A stretch of DNA of 64,000 nt from Streptococcus didelphis DSM 15616 (lineage in GTDB: Bacteria > Bacillota > Bacilli > Lactobacillales > Streptococcaceae), in contig NZ_KB904188.1 in the NCBI RefSeq assembly GCF_000380005.1, forward strand, positions 372,001 to 436,000, written 5' to 3'. Below are positions 55,432 to 64,000 of this stretch, piece by piece. Made by a program: the position numbers and the translations under genes. Position 1 is the stretch's first letter; each line of letters opens with the position of its first letter. The notes beneath the pieces were generated by a model. That model searched no databases and was not told the origin of the DNA. It saw only the letters and a list, made by a program, of their open reading frames with translations.

Positions 55432-56331
55432 ATGTTAAATGAACTTAAAGGTATTGATATTAGAATTGATGAACCCTTAAAAAAATATACCTATACTAAA
55501 GTAGGTGGTCCAGCTGATTACCTAGCTTTTCCACGAAATCGAGTTGAATTATCACGGATTGTAGCCTACGCTAATCGCAACAAGATTCCTTGGCTTGCTT
55601 TAGGGAATGCCAGTAATCTTATTGTCCGAGATGGTGGTATTCGTGGCTTTGTGATTATGTTTGATAAGCTAAACACGGTGAAAATCAACGGCTATACCCT
55701 AGAAGCTGAAGCTGGGGCCAATCTTATTGAAACAACAAAAATTGCAAGGTTTCATAGTTTAACTGGTTTTGAATTTGCATGTGGCATACCTGGTAGTATC
55801 GGGGGTGCTATCTTTATGAATGCAGGAGCTTATGGAGGAGAAATCTCCCATATTTTCTTATCAGCTAAGGTGTTAACCCCTCAAGGAGAAATTAAGACTT
55901 TAGATGCTAAAGATATGGCTTTTGGTTACAGACATTCCTCTATTCAGGAGTCTGGAGATATTGTCATTTCTGCGAAGTTTGCTCTAAAACCAGGTAATTA
56001 TGAACAAATTGATCAAGAAATGAAAAGACTTAATCATCTTCGTCAATTAAAACAGCCCTTAGAATATCCTTCCTGTGGTTCTGTCTTTAAACGTCCTCTT
56101 GGGTATTTTGCAGGACAGTTAATTATGGAAGCAGAGCTTAAAGGCTATCGTTTAGGTGGCATTGAAGTCTCTCAAAAACATGCCGGTTTTATGGTCAATA
56201 TTGCTAAAGGTAAAGCCCAAGATTATGAAGATCTTATTGCTCATGTCATCAAAAGAGTTGAAGAAAAGTCTGGAATTACTTTAGAACCAGAAGTTCGTAT
56301 TATCGGAGAGCCCTTATTTAAAAGTAACTAA
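55432..56331 (+). CDS. murB: UDP-N-acetylenolpyruvoylglucosamine reductase
   Basis: A 299-residue FAD enzyme. The N-terminal FAD domain is [17 protein letters not shown], with [19 protein letters not shown], then [23 protein letters not shown] (near 122-144). The catalytic segment includes CGSVFKRP and the final Glu lies in [12 protein letters not shown]. It reduces the enolpyruvyl group to make UDP-MurNAc for peptidoglycan. It precedes potABCD, a conserved streptococcal arrangement. Confidence 0.96.
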   Translation: MLNELKGIDIRIDEPLKKYTYTKVGGPADYLAFPRNRVELSRIVAYANRNKIPWLALGNASNLIVRDGGIRGFVIMFDKLNTVKINGYTLEAEAGANLIETTKIARFHSLTGFEFACGIPGSIGGAIFMNAGAYGGEISHIFLSAKVLTPQGEIKTLDAKDMAFGYRHSSIQESGDIVISAKFALKPGNYEQIDQEMKRLNHLRQLKQPLEYPSCGSVFKRPLGYFAGQLIMEAELKGYRLGGIEVSQKHAGFMVNIAKGKAQDYEDLIAHVIKRVEEKSGITLEPEVRIIGEPLFKSN

Positions 56332-56359
56332 CGAAAGCCCTATGGAGGATTTATGACAA

Positions 56360-57514
56360 TTGACTAATCCAATTATCACATTTGTGAATGTTTCAAAAAC
56401 ATTTGAAGACAATGACACCAAAGTATTAAACAATATTAATTTTGAGCTGGAAGAAGGGAAGTTTTATACCCTCTTGGGTGCTTCTGGTTCAGGCAAATCA
56501 ACTATTTTAAATTTAATTGCGGGACTTTTAGATGCTAGCAGTGGCGATATTTATTTAGATGGAAAGCGGATTAATGATCTTCCCATTAGTAAGCGAGATG
56601 TTCACACCGTTTTTCAAAACTATGCCTTATTCCCTCACATGAACGTCTTTGACAACGTAGCTTTTGCCTTGAAATTGAAGAATGTTCCTAAAAAAGAAAT
56701 TGCTGCTCGTGTGCATGAAACCTTGAAAATGGTTCAGCTGGATGGCTTTGCCAAGCGTCCTATTCAGAAGTTATCAGGTGGTCAAAGACAGCGGGTTGCC
56801 ATAGCTCGTGCTATTATTAACCAACCACGTGTCGTCTTATTAGATGAACCCTTGTCTGCTCTTGATTTAAAGCTGAGAACGGAAATGCAGTATGAGTTGC
56901 GTGAACTCCAACAAAGATTAGGCATAACCTTTGTCTTTGTAACCCACGACCAAGAAGAAGCTTTGGCTATGAGTGATTGGATTTTTGTTATGAATAATGG
57001 AGAAATTGTTCAGTCAGGAACTCCGGTAGACATTTATGACGAGCCTATTAATCACTTTGTTGCTAATTTTATTGGGGAGTCAAATATTATTAGTGGAACA
57101 ATGATTGAGGACTATTTGGTTTCCTTTAATGGCAAAACATTTGAATCTGTTGACGGTGGAATGAGACCAAATGAAGCTGTAGAAGTCGTTATTCGACCAG
57201 AAGATTTACAGATTACCCTACCAGAAGAAGGAAAACTACAGGTAAAAGTTGATACCCAACTCTTTCGAGGAGTCCACTATGAAATTATTGCCTATGATGA
57301 TTTAGGAAATGAATGGATGATTCATTCTACTCGTAAAGCCATTGAGGGTGAAATAATCGGTTTAGATTTTACGCCAGAAGATATTCATATTATGCGTCTA
57401 AATGAAACAGAAGAAGAATTTGATGCCCGTATAGAGGAATATGTAGAAATGGATGAGCAAGAAGAAGGCTTGATTAATGCTATTGAGGAGGAGAGAAATG
57501 AAGAGAACAGCTAA
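56360..57514 (+). CDS. potA: Spermidine/putrescine ABC transporter ATPase
   Basis: A 384-residue ATPase. Walker A is GASGSGKST (near 38), signature LSGGQRQR, Walker [13 protein letters not shown], switch [16 protein letters not shown]-type C-terminal domain follows residue 240. It powers polyamine uptake by PotBC with PotD. The start is TTG 56360, 11 bases after GGAGG. An ATG at 56353, nearer the ribosome site, is out of frame and gives only four codons. The last codons overlap potB. Confidence 0.94.
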   Translation: MTNPIITFVNVSKTFEDNDTKVLNNINFELEEGKFYTLLGASGSGKSTILNLIAGLLDASSGDIYLDGKRINDLPISKRDVHTVFQNYALFPHMNVFDNVAFALKLKNVPKKEIAARVHETLKMVQLDGFAKRPIQKLSGGQRQRVAIARAIINQPRVVLLDEPLSALDLKLRTEMQYELRELQQRLGITFVFVTHDQEEALAMSDWIFVMNNGEIVQSGTPVDIYDEPINHFVANFIGESNIISGTMIEDYLVSFNGKTFESVDGGMRPNEAVEVVIRPEDLQITLPEEGKLQVKVDTQLFRGVHYEIIAYDDLGNEWMIHSTRKAIEGEIIGLDFTPEDIHIMRLNETEEEFDARIEEYVEMDEQEEGLINAIEEERNEENS

Positions 57515-58292
57515 CTTTTATTCTCTGCCTTACTTTCTTTGGGTTTTACTCTTTGTGTTAGCTCCCTTAGCCCTGCTTTTTTACAAATCATTTTTTGATA
57601 TTCAGGGTCATTTCACCCTAACAAACTATCAAACCTTTTTTAGCTCATGGACCTATCTTAGAATGAGTTTTAATTCTATCTTTTATGCTGGAATTATAAC
57701 TCTGGTCACCTTGTTCATTTCATATCCTGCTGCTTATTTTTTAACAAACCTAAAACATAAGCAACTCTGGCTAATGATGATTATTTTACCAACATGGATA
57801 AATCTTCTCTTGAAAGCCTATGCCTTTATGGGGATTTTTGGTCAAAAAGGAGGGATTAATGCCTTTTTAAGTTTTATTGGTATTGGCCCTCAGCAAATCC
57901 TTTTTACTGACTTTTCATTTATCTTTGTGGCCTCGTACATAGAGTTACCCTTTATGATTCTTCCCATTTTTAATGCCTTAGATGATATTGATGACAATGT
58001 GATTAATGCTAGTCGGGATTTAGGAGCAAATGACTATCAAACCTTTTCTAAAGTTATCTTTCCCTTGTCCCTAAATGGGGTTCGAGCGGGTATTCAATCT
58101 GTATTTATCCCAAGCCTAAGTCTTTTTATGCTAACAAGACTGATTGGTGGAAACCGTGTCATTACCTTGGGAACAGCCATTGAACAGCATTTCTTAACCA
58201 CTCAAAATTGGGGTATGGGATCAACTATTGGGGTTATCTTAATTTTTACCATGCTGGTGATTATGTGGGTTACAAAGGAGAGAAATAGATGA
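57498..58292 (+). CDS. potB: Spermidine/putrescine ABC transporter permease PotB
   Basis: A 264-residue permease with six membrane segments and the EAA loop [20 protein letters not shown] near residue 180. It starts at ATG 57498 after GGAGGAG, inside the last codons of potA (17-base overlap); upstream in-frame codons from 57477 lack a ribosome site. It overlaps potC by 4 bases. Confidence 0.94.
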   Translation: MKRTANFYSLPYFLWVLLFVLAPLALLFYKSFFDIQGHFTLTNYQTFFSSWTYLRMSFNSIFYAGIITLVTLFISYPAAYFLTNLKHKQLWLMMIILPTWINLLLKAYAFMGIFGQKGGINAFLSFIGIGPQQILFTDFSFIFVASYIELPFMILPIFNALDDIDDNVINASRDLGANDYQTFSKVIFPLSLNGVRAGIQSVFIPSLSLFMLTRLIGGNRVITLGTAIEQHFLTTQNWGMGSTIGVILIFTMLVIMWVTKERNR

Positions 58293-59065
58293 AAAAATTA
58301 TCCTCAATTTATTTAACCTTTACCTTTGTCTTACTGTATATTCCCATCTGTTATTTAATCTTTTATTCCTTTAATAAAGGTGGGGATATGACTGGATTTA
58401 CAGGTTTTACCCTTGAACATTATCAAGCCCTCTTTGCGGATAGTCGCCTGATGTCAATCTTGTTGCAGACCTTTGTTTTGGCTTTTTTGAGTGCCTTGTT
58501 TGCTACTGTTATTGGAACTTTTGGTGCTATTTATATCCATCATGTTCGCAAAAAATATCAAAATATCATTTTGTCTACTAATAATGTTTTGTTAGTATCA
58601 CCTGATGTTATGATTGGGGCTTCCTTTTTAATTCTTTTTACCACCTTTAAATTTCAATTGGGAATGTTTTCAGTCTTACTAAGTCACATTGCATTTTCCA
58701 TACCAATTGTCGTTTTAATGGTCCTGCCACGCTTAAAAGAAATGAATCAGGATATGATACATGCAGCCTATGACCTTGGAGCAAGTCAATTTCAAATGTT
58801 AAAAGAAGTCATGCTACCTTATTTAACACCAGGAATTATTGCCGGTTATTTTATGGCTTTTACCTATTCTCTTGATGATTTTGCCGTAACTTTCTTTTTA
58901 ACAGGAAATGGCTTTACCACACTTTCTGTAGAAATTTACTCACGCGCTAGACAAGGAATTTCTTTGGAAATCAATGCTCTGTCAACAATTGTCTTTTTCT
59001 TCTCTATCTTATTAGTAATGGGCTATTATTATATCTCACAAGAAAAGGAGGAAAAGCATGCGTAA
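58289..59065 (+). CDS. potC: Spermidine/putrescine ABC transporter permease PotC
   Basis: A 258-residue permease with six membrane segments. The EAA loop is HAAYDLGASQFQMLKEVMLP near 153, and the SLDDFAVTFFLTGNG segment is typical of PotC. It pairs with PotB in the membrane. Start ATG 58289 overlaps the potB stop (ATGA); it overlaps potD by 8 bases. Confidence 0.95.
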   Translation: MKKLSSIYLTFTFVLLYIPICYLIFYSFNKGGDMTGFTGFTLEHYQALFADSRLMSILLQTFVLAFLSALFATVIGTFGAIYIHHVRKKYQNIILSTNNVLLVSPDVMIGASFLILFTTFKFQLGMFSVLLSHIAFSIPIVVLMVLPRLKEMNQDMIHAAYDLGASQFQMLKEVMLPYLTPGIIAGYFMAFTYSLDDFAVTFFLTGNGFTTLSVEIYSRARQGISLEINALSTIVFFFSILLVMGYYYISQEKEEKHA

Positions 59066-60131
59066 ACTATATTCATTTTTAGCAGGAATTATTGCTATCA
59101 TCATTATTTTGGCAAGTCTTTCCTTCTTTTTGCAGAAAAAATCTGGCTCAGTTAATCAATCAGAAAAATTAGTGATTTATAATTGGGGAGATTATATAGA
59201 CCCCGCTTTGCTAAAAAAATTCACTAAAGAAAGTGGCATTCAAGTTCAGTACGAAACCTTTGATTCTAATGAAGCCATGTATACTAAAATAAAACAAGGC
59301 GGCACCACCTATGATATAGCAGTACCTAGTGATTACACTATTGATAAGATGATTAAAGAAAATCTTTTATACAAGTTAGACAAATCACAGTTAGAAGGAA
59401 TAGACAATCTAGGTAAGGAATTCTTAGGAAAGAGCTTTGATCCTCATAATGATTATTCCATCCCCTATTTTTGGGGAACTGTCGGGATTGTTTATAATGA
59501 AAGCTTGGTTAAAGAAGTTCCCAAACATTGGGATGACCTTTGGAAAGCAAACTATAAAAATAGTATCCTCCTTGTTGATGGCGCCCGTGAAGTTATGGGT
59601 ATTGGTTTAAATACTTTTGGCTATAGTTTGAATTCTAAAAACTATAAGCACTTAGAGCAAGCTGAAAATAAACTACAAGGACTTACGCCTAATATCAAAG
59701 CCATTGTTGCTGATGAAATGAAGGGTTACATGATTCAAGGAGACGCAGCAATAGGGGTTACTTTCTCTGGTGAAGCTAGTGAAATGCTCTCAAATAATAA
59801 AGATTTGCATTACCTGGTTCCCTCAGAAGGCTCTAATCTGTGGTTTGACAACTTGGTTATCCCAAAAACCATGAAGCATAAAAAAGAAGCCTATGCCTTT
59901 ATTAATTTCATGCTGAGACCTGAAAATGCTGCACAAAATGCAGAATACATAGGCTATGCCACACCAAATAACAAGGCCAAAGACTTACTTCCAGCTAAGA
60001 TAAAAAATGATAAGGCGTTTTATCCGAGTCAGGAAACTATTAATAAACTTGAAGTTTATGATAATTTGGGTAATCATTGGTTAGGCATCTATAACGACCT
60101 TTACTTACAGTTTAAAATGTACATAAAATAA
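59058..60131 (+). CDS. potD: Spermidine/putrescine-binding protein PotD
   Basis: A 357-residue substrate-binding protein with an N-terminal hydrophobic segment (about 5-25). No lipobox Cys is visible, so it may stay membrane-anchored through its N-terminal segment or be processed otherwise. LVIYNWGDYIDPALLKKF, YETFDSNEAMYTKIKQGG, SIPYFWGTVGIVYNES and ADEMKGYMIQGDAAIGVTFS match streptococcal PotD. It captures polyamines outside the cell for PotABC. It ends the murB-potABCD unit. Confidence 0.95.
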   Translation: MRKLYSFLAGIIAIIIILASLSFFLQKKSGSVNQSEKLVIYNWGDYIDPALLKKFTKESGIQVQYETFDSNEAMYTKIKQGGTTYDIAVPSDYTIDKMIKENLLYKLDKSQLEGIDNLGKEFLGKSFDPHNDYSIPYFWGTVGIVYNESLVKEVPKHWDDLWKANYKNSILLVDGAREVMGIGLNTFGYSLNSKNYKHLEQAENKLQGLTPNIKAIVADEMKGYMIQGDAAIGVTFSGEASEMLSNNKDLHYLVPSEGSNLWFDNLVIPKTMKHKKEAYAFINFMLRPENAAQNAEYIGYATPNNKAKDLLPAKIKNDKAFYPSQETINKLEVYDNLGNHWLGIYNDLYLQFKMYIK

Positions 60132-60137
60132 GAGCAT

Positions 60138-60176
60138 AAAATACTGACCTAGTTATAAACTAAGCCAGTATTTTTG
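60138..60176 (+). terminator. Terminator of murB-potABCD
   Basis: AAATACTG (60139-60146) pairs with CAGTATTT (60166-60173), with additional pairing AGTT / AACT inside, followed by T. It is convergent with maeR. Confidence 0.86.
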
Positions 60177-60188
60177 TATGGAAAGAAG

Positions 60189-60860
60189 TCATAGCCTACT
60201 ATAGACACGGTAAGGTCGACCAACCTTAGTATAAATTTGCTGACTGCTTAGCTGTTTATTTTCTTCCATAAAAGCAATATATTTTCGAACAGAAACATGG
60301 GATAACTTAGAAGCATCCGATAAGCTTTGGATAGTAAAGGGTTCTTCAATAGTGTCTATACTTGCTAAAATAAGATCCAGAGTTGATTGTGATAGGCCTT
60401 TTTCTAATAAAAGATTTTCTTTACTTGGATTCCTTTGACTATTAGTTCTTAACTGATCAATCTGTGATTGTTGGATAGGACCATGATTTAACTGTTCCTT
60501 ATGTGTGATAAAAAGAGCAATACTTTCTTGAAAACGGTCATAGGTAAATGGTTTAATCAGATAATCAATAATACCAAGATGAAAACCAGATTTAATAATC
60601 TTGCCATCATTAGCTGCTGAAATAATAATGACTTCACAGTTGAGATGCTCTCTTCTTAACTTTTCCAAGAACTCCATGCCATTGCCATCTTTGATGTGAA
60701 TATCCAGCAAAACCAAGTCAATTTTGTAGGAAATAATTTTTTGATTGGCATCTTTTATAGAATCAGAAGAAATAATTTTATCAAAAAAGCTTGTTTTTTC
60801 AAGATAATTACGGTGAATAAAGTCAACCATAGGATCATCTTCTATAATGAGTACATTCAT
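60189..60860 (-). CDS. maeR: Malate response regulator MaeR (CitB/DcuR family)
   Basis: A 223-residue response regulator. The receiver has VLIIEDDPMV (acid pocket), phosphorylated Asp53 in LVLLDIHIKDGNG, Ser/Thr in IIISAAND and the conserved Lys in YLIKPF. The C-terminal winged helix includes TIQSLSDASKLSHVSVRKYI. This is the CitB/DcuR/MalR type that controls dicarboxylate uptake. It lies one base from the maeK stop, and is transcribed away from the divergent maeP-maeE it should activate, as known for MaeKR of streptococci and L. casei. Confidence 0.9.
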   Translation of the reverse strand: MNVLIIEDDPMVDFIHRNYLEKTSFFDKIISSDSIKDANQKIISYKIDLVLLDIHIKDGNGMEFLEKLRREHLNCEVIIISAANDGKIIKSGFHLGIIDYLIKPFTYDRFQESIALFITHKEQLNHGPIQQSQIDQLRTNSQRNPSKENLLLEKGLSQSTLDLILASIDTIEEPFTIQSLSDASKLSHVSVRKYIAFMEENKQLSSQQIYTKVGRPYRVYSRL

Positions 60861-60861
60861 T

Positions 60862-62385
60862 TTAGTCTCCTATATATGGGGTTGTTACAGAAATAGTAAG
60901 GTGTTTATCAATGATTTCTTTATGAAATAGTGACCTTGTATCAAGCAGGAGCTGTTTGAAATAGTGAGTATCAAAGATAGCTTCAAGTTGCTCGGCAGAG
61001 ATAGTTTGATCCAAAAAAGAATATTGACTAATGAGATAATTCGTTTTATAACTAATACTCATCAGAACTTCTTTGGGTTTTAAATGGGTCAAGCAAGTGG
61101 TATGGATATATTGGTAAATTTTAAGGCAATTATTGAGTTGGTGTTTTGACTGACAAGCAGGAATATCACTAACCATCTCAAATTGGAGCTTACAATTTAA
61201 TTCTTTATACTTTTCTTGCTCCCCAATTAAAAAACTTGCTAATAAAGGCTCCTTGATTAAAACAGAAAGGCTGGTAACAATCTCACTTTCAGGCTCTAGA
61301 ATACTGTCAAGGTAGATTTTCAATTGATCATAATAGGCGATATCTACTAGACCATAAATGACATGTAACTGGTTCATAAACTTATGTGTTTGAGCCTGGA
61401 GGGCAGAAGCATAGGTTGTTGTGTAGACAAGCTGTTCCAGGGTATTAATAGCATTTGCTGCCTCTCTTAAGAAAATGAGATAACCTCTCAGACTTCCTTT
61501 GACACTGATAGGAGAAATAGTTACAAGATAATCTTCCTCACAAAAACGAAAGAGCTGGTCATGGTATTGTTTTAAATCAAGAGTATGAAAATCTGTAAAA
61601 ATATCTTCAATTGTTTTACCAATCAGAAATTCTTCTTGCATTTTTGTTAAGGCTAGATCTTTGGCTGATTGGTTAGCTAAGCTAATAGCATGTGTTTTAT
61701 CAATAATAAAGACGGCTGCCTCAATTTGATCTAACATGGCATTACGTTCTTCTAACAACTGATAAATTTCACTAGGTTCTAGATTATGTAGTTGCCTTTT
61801 TAAACGAAGGGAAATAAAGCTAATTACACATAAACTAACTCCTAGACAAAGTAAGAGGGCTAGAGTATATTTTTGCTTAGACTGGGAAACAACTTCATCT
61901 ATGGTTGTCAATTTAACCCCAACAGCTATAGCTCCAATTTGTTTTTTGTGGTCATCAAATACAGGAATGAGATAACGTAAAGATCTCCCTAAACTTCCTT
62001 TAGCAGTAGAGATAACTTCCTTACCTTTTAAAACAATCTTCTCATCACCACCCTGAAAAGGTTTGCCAATTTTTTCAGGATTAGGATGTGTCAATCTAAT
62101 GCCCTGCATATCCATCACCACAACATAATCAAGCTTATAAGCCTTGGCAATAGTATTAGTGTAATTGTTTAGATTGTCTGAGTCTTTTTCCTCAGTCAGG
62201 GCTTGTTTAAGCTGAATATTTTGGGCAAGAATTTTGCCTGTAGAGGTCAATAAATGGCTTTCCTGCCTTTTGATTGAACCATAGGTCTCTTCGATCATGA
62301 TGCCATAAAAAATAGCAGTTGTGACCAGTATCATAATCAGTAAGGTCAAAGATAAGGTTTGCCACAGTGACATGCGATGTTTCAT
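60862..62385 (-). CDS. maeK: Malate sensor kinase MaeK (DcuS/CitA family), ATPase domain degenerate
   Basis: A 507-residue membrane sensor. Membrane segments lie at about 12-30 and 174-194, with an extracellular dicarboxylate-sensing PAS-type domain between (PVFDDHKKQIGAIAVGV near 141-157). A cytoplasmic PAS follows (about 215-310), then the histidine segment AQTHKFMNQLHVIYGLVDIA with His334. The C-terminal part aligns in length with a HATPase domain, but where the N box, DxGPG and GxGxGL boxes should be it reads QLNNCLKIYQYIHTT, YSFLDQTIS and LDTRSLFHKEIID. Kinase activity is thus doubtful; phosphatase or binding roles remain possible. AGGAGG precedes the ATG at 62385. Confidence 0.85.
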   Translation of the reverse strand: MKHRMSLWQTLSLTLLIMILVTTAIFYGIMIEETYGSIKRQESHLLTSTGKILAQNIQLKQALTEEKDSDNLNNYTNTIAKAYKLDYVVVMDMQGIRLTHPNPEKIGKPFQGGDEKIVLKGKEVISTAKGSLGRSLRYLIPVFDDHKKQIGAIAVGVKLTTIDEVVSQSKQKYTLALLLCLGVSLCVISFISLRLKRQLHNLEPSEIYQLLEERNAMLDQIEAAVFIIDKTHAISLANQSAKDLALTKMQEEFLIGKTIEDIFTDFHTLDLKQYHDQLFRFCEEDYLVTISPISVKGSLRGYLIFLREAANAINTLEQLVYTTTYASALQAQTHKFMNQLHVIYGLVDIAYYDQLKIYLDSILEPESEIVTSLSVLIKEPLLASFLIGEQEKYKELNCKLQFEMVSDIPACQSKHQLNNCLKIYQYIHTTCLTHLKPKEVLMSISYKTNYLISQYSFLDQTISAEQLEAIFDTHYFKQLLLDTRSLFHKEIIDKHLTISVTTPYIGD

Positions 62386-62435
62386 AAAGCCTCCTATTTA
62401 ATGAGTATACCATAGTTTAAGGACAAACTATTAAG

Positions 62436-62510
62436 TTAAATAAGTTAAAAAATTTTAAGTAATTAAACAAATTAAATAATCTATTTTTGTTAATTTATTT
62501 GTTTTATACT
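62436..62510 (+). promoter_or_regulatory. maeP promoter with MaeR-like direct repeats
   Basis: A -10 TATACT (62505-62510) has no good -35 at 17 bases (TATTTT), as expected of an activated promoter. TTAAATAA occurs at 62436-62443 and 62472-62479, 36 bases apart. It is the reverse complement of TTATTTAA, the half-site I recall for MaeR (TTATT(A/T)AA) in L. casei. On the minus strand, TGG TATACT near 62409-62417 is a likely maeK -10. Confidence 0.55.
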
Positions 62511-62539
62511 GGGGATAATCATTAAAGGAGGCTTGTTTT

Positions 62540-63874
62540 ATGGAAACAATTAAGAAAAAAGAAGTTCCAAAAGGAACAGAGCTAGCAGCCAAACGCAATT
62601 TCCAATCGTTTAAGGTTGGCTCTGTCCCCTTACCAGTTTATCTGGCTTTTGCGATTTTAATACTAGTCACTGGCCTACTTCAAAAATTACCAGTCAATAT
62701 GCTTGGTGGTTTTGCTGTTATCCTAACCATGGGCTGGTTGCTAGGAACCATTGGTGCTAATATACCTGGCCTGAAAAACTTTGGTGGCCCTGCCATTTTA
62801 TCCTTACTTGTACCTTCAATATTAGTATTTTTTAATCTCCTCAATCCTAATATTTTAGATGCAACACATGTATTGATGAAAGAAGCTAATTTTTTATACT
62901 TCTATATTGCTTGTTTGGTATGTGGTAGTATTTTGGGAATGAACCGTAAGATTCTTATTCAAGGACTTTTTAGGATGATTATTCCCATGCTACTTGGTAT
63001 GGTTTGTGCTATGGCAGTAGGAACCTTAGTTGGCCTCCTTATTGGTTTGGAGTGGAAGCATACTCTCTTTTATATTGTTACCCCAGTTCTTGCCGGTGGT
63101 ATTGGGGAGGGAATTTTACCCTTGTCACTTGGTTACAGTGCTATTACAGGAGTTGCTAGTGAACAGTTAGTTGCTCAACTCATCCCAGCTACTATTATAG
63201 GTAATTTCTTTGCTATACTATGTACAGCCTTATTAAACAGATTTGGTGAAAAACATCCAGATTATTCAGGTCAAGGACAACTGGTTAAAGTTGGTAATAC
63301 TGAAGATATGTCTGATGCCTTGAAAGATACTTCTGGAGTACTTGATGTGAAACTGATGGGTGGTGGTGTTCTAACAGCTTGCTCTTTATTTATAGCAGGT
63401 GGTTTACTCCAACACTTAACGGGTTTTCCTGGGCCTGTCTTGATGATTATTCTAGCAGCATTTTTAAAATATATTAATATTATTCCTCAAGAAACACAAA
63501 ATGGAGCTAAACAACTCTACAAATTTATTTCAAGTAACTTTACCTTCCCCTTAATGGCAGGTTTAGGCTTACTTTATATTCCTTTAAAAGATGTGGTTGC
63601 AACCTTAAGTTGGCAATACTTTGTTGTTGTTATCAGTGTTGTTTTTACGGTTATTTCAGTCGGCTTCTTTATCTCTCGTTTCTTGAATATGAATCCCGTT
63701 GAGGCAGGAATTATTTCAGCTTGTCAAAGCGGAATGGGTGGAACAGGAGATGTTGCTATTTTAAGCACAGCAAATAGAATGAACTTAATGCCCTTTGCAC
63801 AAGTAGCAACCAGACTTGGAGGTGCTATAACCGTTATTACAATGACAGGAATTTTAAGAATAATCTTTAAATAA
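62540..63874 (+). CDS. maeP: Malate/citrate-type symporter MaeP (2-hydroxycarboxylate transporter family)
   Basis: A 444-residue protein with about eleven membrane segments. The 2HCT family marks are GGGIGEGILPLSLGY-like (LAGGIGEGILPLSLGYSAITG near 185) and the second GGxG motif SACQSGMGGTGDVAILSTANRMNLMPFAQ near 390-418. CimH/MaeP proteins import malate or citrate with cations. It is followed by maeE, so the pair takes up and decarboxylates malate. AAAGGAGG precedes ATG 62540. Confidence 0.92.
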   Translation: METIKKKEVPKGTELAAKRNFQSFKVGSVPLPVYLAFAILILVTGLLQKLPVNMLGGFAVILTMGWLLGTIGANIPGLKNFGGPAILSLLVPSILVFFNLLNPNILDATHVLMKEANFLYFYIACLVCGSILGMNRKILIQGLFRMIIPMLLGMVCAMAVGTLVGLLIGLEWKHTLFYIVTPVLAGGIGEGILPLSLGYSAITGVASEQLVAQLIPATIIGNFFAILCTALLNRFGEKHPDYSGQGQLVKVGNTEDMSDALKDTSGVLDVKLMGGGVLTACSLFIAGGLLQHLTGFPGPVLMIILAAFLKYINIIPQETQNGAKQLYKFISSNFTFPLMAGLGLLYIPLKDVVATLSWQYFVVVISVVFTVISVGFFISRFLNMNPVEAGIISACQSGMGGTGDVAILSTANRMNLMPFAQVATRLGGAITVITMTGILRIIFK

Positions 63875-63903
63875 AAAGTTATAAATAGAAAGAGGAAAAG
63901 ATA

Positions 63904-64000
63904 ATGACTACAGATTTAGGACAACTTGCAATTGAACAAGCTAAAAAAAATGGTGGTAAATTAGAAGTTATACCCAAGGTAGAAATCAAGGATAAGCATG
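63904..64000 (+). CDS. maeE: Malic enzyme MaeE, 5' end only
   Basis: The frame from ATG 63904 (after GAGGAAAAG) runs off the window end with 32 residues: MTTDLGQLAIEQAKKNGGKL and EVIPKVEIKDKH. This N-terminus and the position behind maeP fit the NAD-dependent malic enzyme of the malate operon, which converts malate to pyruvate and CO2. No catalytic motif lies in the visible part, so the call rests on context and the N-terminus. Confidence 0.75.
   Translation, partial: MTTDLGQLAIEQAKKNGGKLEVIPKVEIKDKH

Overview
The window is a low-GC Firmicute chromosome segment that reads as a Streptococcus of the pyogenic group, in the S. uberis / S. parauberis / S. pyogenes neighbourhood. The basis is gene content and order: pyrR-pyrP-pyrB, rpsP-khpA, rimM-trmD, fruRKA followed by two GH73 glucosaminidases, a complete mevalonate pathway, thyA-dfr-clpX-engB, clpL, rplJL, folC, murB-potABCD and the maeR-maeK / maeP-maeE malate locus. 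Species was not determined. There are no rRNA or tRNA genes, no intact insertion sequence and no CRISPR array.

Layout. 1-3.6 kb: the 3' end of an RluD-type pseudouridine synthase, then a PyrR-attenuated pyrimidine operon that stops after pyrB. 3.7-7.6 kb: a MacAB/YknXYZ-like tripartite exporter with a VTT-domain membrane protein. 7.6-12.4 kb: rpsP-khpA, a sortase-anchored surface protein behind two AdcR-like zinc operators, then rimM, trmD and a ferredoxin-NADP reductase. 12.4-20 kb: a PTS EIIC-like membrane protein, a ketopantoate reductase-like protein, the CcpA-type fructose operon and two glucosaminidases. 20-30.6 kb: a SAP-domain protein, DUF1149, DegV, cca, an ABC-F protein, an intact heterodimeric ABC exporter, gdhA and a deformylase-like gene. 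30.6-36.7 kb: a cell-wall 5'-nucleotidase on the minus strand, then a leader-peptide attenuator in front of a second heterodimeric ABC exporter whose two genes are both broken. 36.8-43.1 kb: mevalonate pathway, with kinases, decarboxylase and isomerase on plus, and HMG-CoA reductase and synthase convergent on minus. 43.3-51.2 kb: thyA, dfr, a 56-residue membrane protein, clpX, engB, clpL under CtsR boxes, and the L10 leader with rplJL. 51.2-52.8 kb: an accessory scar behind rplL (dead tyrosine integrase, class B acid phosphatase, unidentified debris). 52.8-64 kb: polysaccharide deacetylase, folC, murB-potABCD and the malate locus.

Functional themes. Several units are nutrient-responsive: PyrR attenuation of pyrimidine uptake and synthesis, CcpA control of fructose uptake, MaeKR control of malate use, probable AdcR/zinc control of a surface protein, and CtsR control of clpL. 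The mevalonate genes feed isoprenoid synthesis. murB with potABCD links wall precursor synthesis and polyamine uptake.

The observations most worth following are: the leader-peptide attenuator in front of a doubly inactivated BmrCD-like exporter (32.9-36.7 kb); AdcR-type operators on the surface protein (8.3 kb); the integrase relic beside the rplL 3' end with an unusual acid phosphatase (51.1-52.8 kb); a MaeK sensor kinase whose ATP-binding motifs are not recognisable (60.9-62.4 kb); fruR apparently starting at ATT (14654); and a branched terminator between convergent genes (30.6 kb). I did not find a wholly new multi-gene system. The leader-peptide attenuator is the closest candidate.
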